Made by a program: the position numbers and the translations under genes. Positions 50,492 to 60,377 of a stretch of DNA of 64,000 nucleotides are shown here, in pieces (the stretch's first letter is position 1; each line of letters starts with the position of its first letter). The stretch is taken from NCBI GenBank assembly GCA_963920635.1, contig OY987302.1, forward strand, positions 42,163,500-42,227,499. The letters run 5' to 3'. The notes beneath the pieces are model-generated. The model was not told the origin of the DNA. It did not search any database and saw only the letters and a list, made by a program, of their open reading frames with translations. Origin of the DNA: Pseudeuparius sepicola (taxonomy: Eukaryota > Arthropoda > Insecta > Coleoptera > Anthribidae).

Positions 50492-51229
50492 AAGGTTTGT
50501 TCCAACAGGGCCAATAACCGTGCTCAAGCAAGTTCAGCGCATGCGCACTACCCCACTGGCTGTTCCAACTGAATTATGTACCTACCGACACGGGACGATA
50601 CACGCACTGTTCCAGCCGATTTATGGATCATTTGTGTATCGTCCTTGTACGATAAAAACGGTGCCTGGTCTAAAGCAATAACCGCGTGTACTGACATGCG
50701 CAGTGTATGGTCGTGTGACAGAGATAAACATTAACCTCATATTTTTGTTTTTACGTAGATAGTTTTAAATCGATGGCTGGGATCGTGTTTTTTTATTTCT
50801 TGTTGGTTTTTGGCTTGTTGGGTAGGGCGGGGAATCGTTGAACAATTTTTTAGAGTGAAGAGTGAGGTTAGCCCACCGAACATTCGGTTAGCCACATATT
50901 AAACACGCAGGTTAGGTGCGGTCACAAATATGATTTGGTCGATTTGATTCACAATCCGTTCCATCTGAAATTTTCCACCAGTCATCGATTTAAAACCATC
51001 TACGTAAAAACAAAAATATGAGGTTATTGTTTATCTCTGTTATTGCTTTAGACCAGGCACCGTTTTTATCGTACAAGGACGATACACAAATGATCCATAA
51101 ATCGGCTGGAACAGTGCGTGTATCGTCCCGTGTCGGTAGGTACATAATTCAGTTGGAACAGCCAGTGGGGTAGTGCGCATGCGCTGAACGTGCTTGAGCA
51201 CGGTTATTGGCCCTGTTGGAACAAACCTT
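50492..51229. mobile_element. 738-base foldback element upstream of the transposase
   Basis: AAGGTTTGTTCCAACAGGGC at 50,492 is inverted at 51,210-51,229. Pairing runs to ACGTAGAT (50,760) and ATCTACGT (50,998), so the arms are about 270 and 232 bases. The left arm has about 40 additional bases at 50,685-50,728. Each arm contains the same open frame (89 codons at 50,412 and 64 codons at 51,234, -), which is a by-product of the repeat. It ends about 100 bases before the transposase ATG. No downstream partner of its ends exists after the gene, so I treat it as an independent MITE. Confidence 0.8.
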
Positions 51230-51336
51230 TTCAAGTTTGGCTAGTAGCCGACGGAGGGCATTTGCGAATGTAACATGGCGTTATTTCCCAGTTTGGTCTT
51301 GATTTTCGCGGCAAATCGTTCAGCGTCTTTGTGAAA

Positions 51337-52652
51337 ATGCCGAAGTATTCGAACGCCGAGTTGACGGACATGGTTATAATGTACGGGAGATGCGATGAAA
51401 GTGCACATCGAGCTGCAGCAGAATACCGTATTCGTTTTCCTAACAGGGCAAATATGCCTAACCCACGTACTTTCGTGAACATTGTACAACGTATGCGAAA
51501 CACTGGTGTTTTGCAAGCTCGAAGGGGTGGGCCTGGAGGGCAAATGAACATGGACGATGTTGAGTCAGTGCTTGATTTGGTGGAAGAGCAACCTTCCATA
51601 AGCACTACAGCTATTGCAAGGAGATTGGGAATATCTCAGAACAAGGCAAGTAAAATAAAACCAATAAAACTGACTTCTACCAAAGACTATCCCATGTGAT
51701 GGGATTGTCTTTGCTTGCACCTAATACCTACATAAAATTTAAAATGTAACAATAAAATTATTTACAGGCATGGAGGATTCTAAGGGAAAACGGCCTTCAC
51801 CCTTATCACATACAAAAGGTCCAAGCATTAGAAGCAAATGATTTTCCGGTGAGAATGACCTACTGCACTTGGCTACGTGATCGAATCGCCCAAGACCCAA
51901 ACTTTGTTTTCAACATTCTTTGGACAGACGAATGCTGCTTCACACGTGCTGGGGTTTTAAACACGTATGTAAATTTTTACTTACTTATAGCTTTCTCTCT
52001 TCCATATTATCTTTTTTATTTATTATAAAATTGGCTATGTCAATCCTAACGCCTTCGCCAAAATTGTGAATATTTCTAATTTTTGTTTTTTTTTAGACAC
52101 AACAGCCATATTTGGTCCGATGAGAACCCACATGCTGTTCGGCGGTTTAATTTCCAACGTCGGTTTTCCATCAATGTTTGGGCAGGAGTTTATGGAGATC
52201 GATTAATTGGACCATACATTCTACCGGAAAATTTAAACGCTGAACGAGACTTGTATTTTCTGACAAATGTTTTGTTTGATAATTTGCCACTACAAGTACT
52301 GCATGACATGTGGTTTATGCACGATGGTGCACCAGCCCATTTTGCGAGACCTGTTCGTGCACTTTTAGACGACCAATGCCCCAACCGTTGGATCGGACGA
52401 GGAGGGACAATTGCACGGCCGCCGCGATCACCAGACTTGAATCCAATGGATTTTTGTATTTGGGGATTCATGAAGGCGATTGTGTACGAGCAGGAAATCG
52501 ACAACGAGCAGCAGTTACGTGAACGAATTGAAGGTGCAGCTGTTCAAATCCGGAATAATCATGGACTTTTTGCACGTATCCGGACTTCTTTAGTTAACCG
52601 AGTGAATTTGTGCATCGAAGTTAACGGCGGCCTCTTTGAACAGCTACTGTAG
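51337..52652 (+). CDS. Transposase, IS630-Tc1-mariner group, three exons
   Basis: Exons 51,337-51,645, 51,768-51,964 and 52,097-52,652 join to an uninterrupted 353-residue protein. Exon 1: helix-turn-helix DNA-binding region (KYSNAELTDMVIMYGRC..., SISTTAIARRLGISQNK), like the DUF4817-type N-terminus. Exon 2: WRILRENGLHPYHIQ linker and the first catalytic Asp in ILWTDECCFTR. Exon 3: second Asp in FMHDGAPAHF and third in SPDLNPMDF, with 36 residues between them, wider than the 34 of classical mariner. Intron 1 (122 bases) has a GC-AG boundary (AAG|GCAAGT...TTACAG). Intron 2 (132 bases) is GT-AG (GTATGT...TTTTAG) and splits a codon. All three catalytic residues are intact, so this copy could be functional. 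ATG 51,337 is the first ATG in frame after the foldback. Confidence 0.88.
51646..51767 (+). other. GC-AG intron 1 of the transposase
   Basis: Donor AAG|GCAAGTAAAA matches the strong consensus that GC donors need; acceptor ATTATTTACAG|GCA. Both sides fall on codon boundaries, and the family-typical W-R-I-L helix follows at once. Using the nearby GT (51,650) instead gives a stop about 25 codons into exon 2. Confidence 0.8.
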
Positions 52653-53000
52653 TGCTTTGCATGTGCATTTGCGCAATGTGTGCTAGTGCAGTTGTGATTT
52701 TTTGGTTACCCTTCGGGGTTTTCCTGGCGGAGGGGATCTACCTCGTCGTGGTCGTCAGGCTGAGTACCTCGCTTCAAACAAAAGGAATAGCAGAGGGAAA
52801 CCAAGAGATCCCCAACAGATTTAGAAAATGTGAATGTTGTGTTGTGTGACTTTTAATGTCAAAAAGCAAGAAAACAGAAAATGGTGCAAACAATCCTGGA
52901 AATGTCAGTAAGGTAGGTGTTTCATAGGCATTCTACATGTTCCTTAGAAAGTAATCGTTTTTAAAAGGAAATCGAAATTTTGGGGTGAATCCTCGGATAA
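52653..53000. other. 3' region of the nested transposon
   Basis: No coding motif. CCCTTCGGGGTTTTCC can form a small hairpin. The right terminal repeat starts at about 52,990. Confidence 0.4.
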
Positions 53001-53381
53001 ATTGATAGACGTGGCAACGCCGCGCTATTGACATACGCGAAATTTTTAGACATGTCGCGCGGGCGTCCATAGGCGGCGTTTTTTGAGGGGTTTAATACAA
53101 TTTGAAAAAAAAAAATTTTTTAGGCTTAAGACAAATGTTAGAAAATTTTTGAAAATTTATTTTGGCAAGTCTAATTTTTCTTTATCTGCCATAAAAATTT
53201 TTGTACTAAGTGATAGTTAACCCTGTATAAGGCCTAAAAGACTGATTAAACCAGTCGATAGATTAATGTATCGTTAGTTTCATTGACTAAATAATGTGTT
53301 TTCATTAGGCATATAAGTTACGAATAATTTAGTATAGTTTGTGATTCTCATATTTCAAATTGGTGTTTGAACCTTTCTTGC

Positions 53382-53398
53382 AACTAAGGGGGGAAGAG
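53382..53398 (+). promoter_or_regulatory. Polypurine tract of the LTR element
   Basis: AACTAAGGGGGGAAGAG lies directly before the TG of the 3' LTR and would prime plus-strand synthesis. Confidence 0.85.
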
Positions 53399-53585
53399 TG
53401 TAGTATATTAATGTTATACTTTATACTGTCCCCACTACTTTATGACGTGTTTCCGGTCCGAAGGTGGCCGGCCATTGTAATCGTGTTCGGATTCATTCTG
53501 TTCGCAATGCTGAAGCAATAAACATCGTCGTCTGATTAGAAATTGTTTTATTTGCCATTCGGCAGGATCAAGTTTGTACATAACA
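53399..53585 (+). repeat. 3' LTR, 187 bases
   Basis: Matches the 5' LTR except for one substitution and four missing A bases near the end. It ends ACATAACA, followed by the CTTAC target copy. Confidence 0.95.
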
Positions 53586-53590
53586 CTTAC

Positions 53591-55600
53591 TTAGGTACTA
53601 TTTTTGATTACTGTTATTTTTAAATGAAGAAAGGAACATTTTAAATTATTTGAAACCCCTTCGTATATTCTATCTAACACCTTATGACCACCATCTTATT
53701 TTAATGCTTGATATGTCAAAAGTACCCACTACCTCGTTTTCTTTGCCCTTTACTTTTCAAAAACCCGCCAGACAAATAGTTGACAGAGGATCAATAACTT
53801 TGTTAAATTTGGTATAAGCGTGAGTCTAGCGTCTAATAATAAAAATACAGGAAGTCAAATACCCCTGTCTCTAACATAAGCAATTCGATTGGAATTACTG
53901 CTACTCTCTATAGGAGATGGCTTGGCAATAAGGTCAACTAAGTCACTAAGTAGGCAGTAGGGAATTTTGTTGCGATTTGAGATCTTCAGATCAATTATGC
54001 AGAGTGTATGTATGTTTTATGATTACTTAAGTCGTTTCGTATGTATTATTGGTTCCGTACGGTTATTGGTTCATACTGCAATTTGTAGCCTCAAAATACC
54101 TAGAACATGTTGTAATAATACCTAATTATTTTGCAATGCTTGAAGGCAGGCGGTCAACGTATATTCTCTTTTGGCGTTCTAAAAGACGAAATTTAATAAT
54201 GAAATAGTTACCTTAAATTCCAATCACAAGAGATTGCTCTCCGTCATGATATTCAGTTGCCCGTTGACGCTATTTTTCAGAAAATTATATCATTACAATA
54301 TATTTTCCCTGGCATATTATTTGTCGAAATATACCTACGCCAGGAATATTACTTATAAGTACCTAGGTACTTATTATATCTATATTTTGTTCATGCCGCA
54401 TGCCTTATATTATATACCTATTTCTTATCTATGGTTAATGATATTGTTGTTGTCAATTATTGACGTGAAACTCAAGAATGTATCAAAGTCACAAGGGCTG
54501 ATCGATATTTGCCCCGTTCAACCGTCCCGCTGCACCTTTGTCCATTGCTTGAAATTTAAGTCGAGTATAACGTACTAGAATTTCTCTCTTACAGGGTGAA
54601 AGCACAGACCTATATAGCTAGCGAAGCTATATAGGTCTGTGGTGAAAGGAAACGATGGAATATCGCTTCGCAGTGATTTGATCATCGAACGATTCATTTT
54701 CAAGGCATCCAAACTTTTTATTGATACATCCACTCATGTAGTTATATGTAAAGTTAAATATTAGACCAGGGAAAAACAAAATTATCGAACTTTAAAATGC
54801 TTTAAGTTAAGAATATATGTATCGTAATCAAATGAATCAATATTTACATCGCAAACAAAATTCAAACTTCAAAAGTAGTGCGTTCGAATTGAATATGGGG
54901 TAACAAGTGGGGTTACAGTTTAATAACTAGGTTTAAATACACGTTCGTTCACTGTTTCTTTCTCTTGTAGGTAGGGCAAAGGGACTTGGGAATCTCGCTG
55001 GAACAGTAGCTCGAATTATTTATTATTGTTGGGGCGGTCGGGCTCGCACCGGTTCCCCTCTACAGCGTTTACATCTGCTGACAGATTGCCGCGCTGCGGC
55101 TGATTAATCGCACTCTCCCAGCTAATTAATTGTAATTTGTTCGTTTGCTTGGTCTTGGGGCCGGCCCAGTAAGAAGTGAAAACATTGGGGCTCGATTTCG
55201 AATTGTAATGAGGTACTGAAATTTCATTGCTTATATGATGACTTCATTTAAAACAGCTGATGGAGATGGGATACGTTCAGTGGCTAATGGTGTATACAGA
55301 GTGTCTAATGACAATATGCATTATCGGAGATTTTCGGAGATTGCCTTTTTGATGGGCTAGCTTTGTATAAAACCACATTCGAGCTCTATGGCTCATTTTT
55401 TGAGATATTTTTGAAAACCCCAAAAATTGCCGAAATAATCTGTTAGAACTTAAAAAAGTTAGTCAAATTATAGCGGGACGGCGTCAAAAATTATGACAAG
55501 GACTCGGGAACAACTATGACTCCTTGCCGTAATGTATTTAATTTATTGTTTAACTAACTATTTAAGACTAGATTTATATCTATACTAAATAATAACTGTC
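53591..55600. other. Anonymous DNA with a perfect 39-base palindrome and a TAAT-rich island
   Basis: 54,234-54,578 is a 114-codon hydrophobic frame without recognisable motif. 54,990-55,200 contains CTGATTAATCGCACTC and GCTAATTAATTGTAATTTG in moderately GC-rich sequence. 55,260-55,450 resembles part of a worn small transposon (TATACAGAGTGTC). Confidence 0.4.
54603..54641. repeat. Perfect 39-base palindrome
   Basis: CACAGACCTATATAGCT, spacer AGCGA, then the exact inverted 17 bases. A diverged copy lies at 40,186-40,225. Confidence 0.85.
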
Positions 55601-55608
55601 AACTTCCA

Positions 55609-55652
55609 GTGTCCTGAAGATGACGAAATAAATATCGTCGAAACGTCGACAA
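55609..55652 (+). ncRNA. Hammerhead-ribozyme-like motif, copy 1
   Basis: Stem I TGTC (55,610-55,613) pairs with GACA (55,648-55,651). The core CTGAAGA (55,614-55,620) is followed by one extra base, stem II GACGA/TCGTC (55,622-55,626 and 55,635-55,639) with an 8-base loop, and GAAA (55,640-55,643). Then comes ACGTC, whose ACGT could form a short stem III with a second molecule. Copy 2 (minus strand at 61,675-61,714) keeps every core base while stem II changes by paired substitutions. Penelope-like elements are known to carry such ribozymes. The extra base before stem II and the lack of a stem III loop keep confidence moderate. Confidence 0.45.
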
Positions 55653-55749
55653 ATGTAAAAATAAAAGAAATCTCTTAATTTGGCGTAAATCCAACCAATC
55701 CCCTTTTCCATTGTCATTTACTGACGCCACTACCACGAACAATAACTAC

Positions 55750-55985
55750 TTAACGATATTTTCGGATAGCATCTATCGGGATTATCCTTCTAGAAATTTT
55801 ATCAACTATTATACGATTACAATTCGTGGGCAATTCGTTGGTCGCTCGGTCTTGTAAGGGCCCAATACATATTGTTGCTGTATATGAGAGCTTCTCTGAC
55901 TCCGCAAGCAGTCGTTTTTCTCCCAGTCCCTGTTGCAATATTTTGATAAAAGCATCATGTCGTTTCTAATATCCTCCTGATCTCA
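55750..55985 (-). pseudogene. Decayed second copy of the endonuclease LINE
   Basis: On the minus strand the frame reads QQGLGEKRLLAESEKLSY, then RIIVDKISRRIIPIDAI, matching residues about 104-175 of the copy at 20,112 (ELGEKLLL..., IIVDKISRKTTLIDVAI). Nucleotide similarity continues upstream to about 55,985 (AGGAGGAT). Frameshifts and an internal deletion removed the RPD box. Confidence 0.7.
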
Positions 55986-56679
55986 CGATATCTACAATAA
56001 TAGATATATGAGCCTCAAGAAAATGTGTGAAGTAAAAAGTGGTCCTGACGCTTTGTCAAACCTATAGCTGCTTTCTCGTTAAATCTAAAGGTGTTCGTTA
56101 CAATAACAGATCCTCGAGACCGCACAGGGATTATGCAGTATTACCTCTAAAGACGGCCGCGTTGCATTTCAGAATTTGCATCCAAAATCCAACCGCGCCA
56201 TGATTAATATTGAGGTAAGCTTGTTCTAGGTGGCTTACTCTAATAAAATAAATTCGTTTAACTAGTGGGATACATCTAACTTAATGGTTAGCTATGGCAC
56301 AGATTCTAAGTTATTAGTAGGAAATTATATTTTTATTGTTTTAATTTTCCAGGTGATATAATAAAACATAAGCACGTAAGTGATGGTTATTGGATGTCCA
56401 ATATCTGATAAAAAAAATTCCAATTTGGGGGAGACGGCAGTTACTATTTATTTTCCTCCCATTCCCATTTGCTGCTTGACTCTATATTTGAGTCCTCAGT
56501 TAGTTCCTAATAAATTATTGATTTAGAATTTGTTTCATATGAAATATATATAAACTATGCTATTTCTTTGTAGAAAATTTAAATACAGGTGACAGCTTAA
56601 CACGAATCTGAAATTTAATATAATCTAGAGATGTCCATGTCAATCCTTTTCTTCTTTTGTAAATATCGATATGTCCAAA
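55986..56679. other. Anonymous DNA
   Basis: No gene or paired repeat recognised. Confidence 0.35.
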
Positions 56680-57242
56680 AATGCACTATACTCCAGTCTG
56701 AATAAAATAGAAAGTAGGTCAGTCTTGCGCAATGCGGCATTTGGATCGATGATCAAAAACAAAGTAGCCAAACGTGGCATATAAATCTTTCTTTCCACGT
56801 CGAAATATAACCCATATCCCGCGATTTCTGATCACTTGCCTCGTTGATATGGCAACCTCGAATTCCAGGTTCTCCTTCTGTCAGCTCTAGCGCCTCTGAT
56901 TGGCTAAAAGGCTGAGCGCGCGAAATATCTATTTTTAGAGGGTCCGCAATCCATGGGCGCATCACGTCGCGAATACCTTCTCCCGTGCATACTGAAAACC
57001 GCGGTTTTGCATTACGGCAGGGGGCGAGTGCTGTAGATTGTGCCACCTTATTTCCGAGAGTTTATTGTAATAATTACACGTTAAAAATGCAGGAAACACC
57101 TTCATTTAGGCCATTTAGGGAATTTTAAACAATATGGGGAGGCCCATGGTGGCTTTCATAGAAATAATCGGCGAATTCTATACTGCGCATGACTGACCTA
57201 CTTTCCATTTTATCCAGACTGAAGTTTAAGTATAGCATTTCT
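56680..57242. mobile_element. Inverted-repeat element with GC-rich core
   Basis: CAGTCTGAATAAAAT and AGAAAGTAGGTCAGTC at 56,694-56,730 are inverted at 57,188-57,222 with few mismatches, giving ends of about 45-60 bases. The core (56,870-57,030) is GC-richer, with GATTGGCTAA (inverted CCAAT box), GCGCGCGAAAT (E2F-like) and GCAGGGGGCGAG. The 97-codon minus frame 57,046-56,753 has no recognised domain. The element may carry promoter-like sequence, but no transcript can be inferred. Confidence 0.65.
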
Positions 57243-58434
57243 AAAGTCACTTGAAAGAGCATAAAAACTTTAATTGGCGTTACAAAAAGAATCTAGCACA
57301 CATAAGAGTAAGCAGTTTTCAAAAATATACATGTTCTACAAGCAACATAATACTTATTTCATTTTTAAGGTTTTTTAAGGTTGCCGTCAAACACAACGTA
57401 AAGGTTAATGCACCATACAATATTCTCAAAAGGTCTCTAAAAAGGCATATCGATTATAACTATTTACGCAAGTATATCCTAAGATCTGTGAAATTATGGC
57501 ACGCCTATATCCACCGCATTTCTCTTCACAAGTAGTCAGCCATCGAACAGTGTAACCCATGCAAGTATTGGTAATATTATGCCTATTAGGCGAGCATTCA
57601 GTCACTCGTTTTAACTACAATATCTATCTTCTCTGTCTCCTTCATCTCTTTTTACTACTAATACCAGGTTCGGTTTAATATGGTTAAAAAAGTGTTTTGT
57701 CTCGTATTTTATTGCCGAGGCGCTTGTTCTCGAGCTGCCCTGGTAAAATATAAAAGAACTCACTTGGAACACAGTAATATACGAGGCGCGATCTATTTCA
57801 TAGCATTTACCAGTAAAAATACCAGACTTATTAGCATAAATTACCCGTATAAAATTAAAAGGTTTTTATGCGGTCGACGTGGACCTAGTCAAGGAGGCAA
57901 CCAATAAGAAAGAGAGCGTAACAATTTAATTGGTCGGAGTTTCGGAGATCTACGGAGCAGGTGTCGACGTAGGCCAGTTAGGCCAGTATAAATCAGTGCC
58001 GTGCACGGAAATAAGGATTGCGCTTTATTTTACGTATTTTATGCTGTTCCAAGTGAGTTCATTTAGGTATACCATACATGTCACTACTGTTTAGAGGAGT
58101 TTTCCAACGCTGCCACCAGTAACTTGATTTCACAGACTACACACAAGTTTGTTCTGTTCGTGAGCGTAAGAACTTACCACTTCCTAGCACGTATCAGAAA
58201 TCTGGTATAATACGGTAATAAGCTCACTGGCGTATACCTAATAAATAAATCAACTATCAATCTACACACACTATTTTCAATTAAAATCAAATAGGTGGGT
58301 ACCGAGGTAGGCGTTTTCATTTTTTTATTTTTAGTAGAAATTACGTATATTTTTGCATAATTAATATAATAATTGCCGGTTTTTAAGAAGTTAATAACGC
58401 AAGAGTATATTTAATTTGTCCACTTGTTCTTGTA
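57243..58434. other. Anonymous DNA
   Basis: Frames at 57,251-57,535 and 57,680-57,907 have no motif. No repeat pairs recognised. Confidence 0.35.
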
Positions 58435-60375
58435 CAGCGTGTCCCAAATAGTTTGTCCTACCCCCTGGATCTCAGGAACCGTAAGAGATACGAAAAAAGC
58501 TTGAATACAAAAGTTGTAAGGTTGGCAGTGGACGTAACTCCTCTTTTATTTTCACATATACAATGCGATTCGTATTTGCAGGACAAAAATAAAATATTTA
58601 GATTTTGACAATTGCATTAATCCTTTGGAATATTTGCATTCTCCATGAAATTTGCTACAGAACCGTTTTTTGTTTTGTATTCTGGATGCAGCGTTGCCAA
58701 GATATTGAATTTTTCTTGGAATTTAGGGACTTCGTGGAGTTTATGGAAACTGAATGCTGTATCTTTATTTTAATAGATATCAAAGATATATTTTAGCCCA
58801 AGTATGACAGCACAACCATGTGTGCTGTGGTATGTCGAAATTAGTTTTTGCATATACAGTGTGTTCATAACAGGCTCTCAAAATCAGATAATTTCAAACA
58901 GCAATAACTTATTTTTTTCAAATGGAATGACCCATATTTCTATAGTTTGAAAACTACCCGTTTTCGAGATTTAGTATTTAAGAAAATTTCTTTGCATTTT
59001 TCATTCAGGTGAGAAGGTTTTATCAAGCAAACCATAACTATTTTTCCAGAGAGTGGCAGAAATAATTGTCATTTTAGATAATACGGGAAATAAAATTCCT
59101 ATACCCGTATACAGTACGTCCACGGATAGACATCCCAAAAGGACAAATGGACCAAAAATTTCATTTTTCGACAAAAAGTCATTCTTGATAAAAGTTTCTG
59201 CTTCTCGAAAAAATATGATCCACGAAGAGAATTTTCGATTTTTTTATACAGGGTGTCCAAAAATACAAAAACATGAAGTGCGATCAAGAACAAACTGCCT
59301 TTATTTTTAAAAATATCAAAAATATTTATTTAGAAAAGTTGTTTAGAATTAAAAGAGTGTCTGATTGTAACTTTTTAAGCAAATCGGACGACTTTGACTT
59401 AAATGGGTAAAAAACTACCCTCTGACACGTCTTTTAATTCTAAAAAACTTTTCTAAATAAATATTTTTGATATTTTTAAAAATAAAGGCAGTTTGTTCTT
59501 GATCGTACTTCATGTTTTTGTATTTTTGGACACCCGAAAATTCTCTTCGTGGACCATATTTTTTCGAGAAGCAGAAACTTTTATCAAGAATGACTTTTTG
59601 TCGAAAAATGAAATTTTTGGTCCATTTGTCCTTTTGGGATGTCTATCCGTGGACATACTGTATACGGGTATAGGAATTTTATTTCCCGTATTATCTAAAA
59701 TGACAATTATTTCTGCCACTGTCTGGAAAAATAGTTATGGCTTGCTTGATAAAACCTTCTCACCTGAATGAAAAATGCAAAGAAATTTTCTTAAATACTA
59801 AATATCTCGAAAACGGGTAGTTTTTGGTATAGAATGTTATTTACATAAAATGTGGGGCTTGGACGCCGGCATCCAACAAACTATAGAAATATGGGTCATT
59901 CCATTTGAAAAAAATAAGTTATTGCTGTTTGAATCTATCTGATTTTGAGAGCCTGTTATGAACACACTGTATATGCAAAAACCAATTTCGACATACCACA
60001 GCACACATGGTTGTGCTGTCATACTTCGGCTAAAATATATCTTTGATATCTATTAAAATAAAGATACAGCATTCAGTTTCCATAACCTCAACGAAGTCCC
60101 TAAATTCCAAGAAAAATTCAATATCTTGGCAACGCTGCATCCAAAATACAAAACAAAAAAACGGTTCTGTAGCAAATTTCATGGAGAATGCAAAAATTCC
60201 AAAGGATTAATGCAATTGTAAAAATCTAAATATTTTATTTTTGTCCCGCAAACACGAATCGCCCTGTATATGTGAAAATAAAAGAGAGGTTACGTCCACT
60301 GCCAACCTTAAAACTTTTGTATTCAAGTTTTTTTCGTATCTCTTACGGTTCCTGAGATCAAACTATTACACGCTG
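58435..60375. mobile_element. 1.94-kb palindromic element with TA target duplication
   Basis: Starts CAGCGTGTCCCAAATAGTTTG after TA (58,433-58,434) and ends AAACTATTACACGCTG before TA (60,376-60,377). The arms are about 925 and 947 bases and leave a spacer of only about 69 bases (59,360-59,428). The right arm has about 53 extra bases (near 59,829-59,881), and the left arm has a TATACAGGG segment missing on the right (near 59,247). All reading frames in one arm have mirrored partners (for example 59,053 + and 59,719 -), so none is counted as a gene. The ends resemble Tc1/mariner-related MITEs. Confidence 0.9.
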
Positions 60376-60377
60376 TA

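Larger units (their letters stand above)
49891..53225 (+). mobile_element. 3.3-kb DNA transposon nested in the LTR element
   Basis: CAGGGTTAACTATGACTTAG at 49,891 is inverted at 53,206-53,225. About 34 outer bases match closely (through TACAAAAA and TTTTA), and weaker similarity extends to roughly 230 bases (CCCCGCCTTTAATGACG against CGCCGCCTATGGACG). It is flanked by TA at 49,889-49,890 and 53,226-53,227; the flank could also be scored as TATA. It contains a three-exon transposase and a separate foldback (50,492-51,229). The TA target and transposase type place it in the IS630-Tc1-mariner group. Confidence 0.85.
46823..53585 (+). mobile_element. Ty3/gypsy LTR retrotransposon, internally deleted and interrupted
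   Basis: The element is flanked by the 5-base duplication CTTAC (46,818-46,822 and 53,586-53,590). Order: 5' LTR, primer binding site, gag, truncated pol (RNase H and integrase), inserted DNA transposon, polypurine tract, 3' LTR. The RNase H-before-integrase order and the GPY/F-like module mark it as Ty3/gypsy. Protease and the reverse-transcriptase core are gone, there is no env-like gene, and pol has an in-frame stop. It could only have moved with enzymes from another element. The two LTRs differ by one substitution and one 4-base gap. Confidence 0.95.

Noticed and set aside
50412..50681. 89-codon frame similar to 51,040-51,234 on the other strand
   Set aside because: Both are the two arms of the foldback element read outward.
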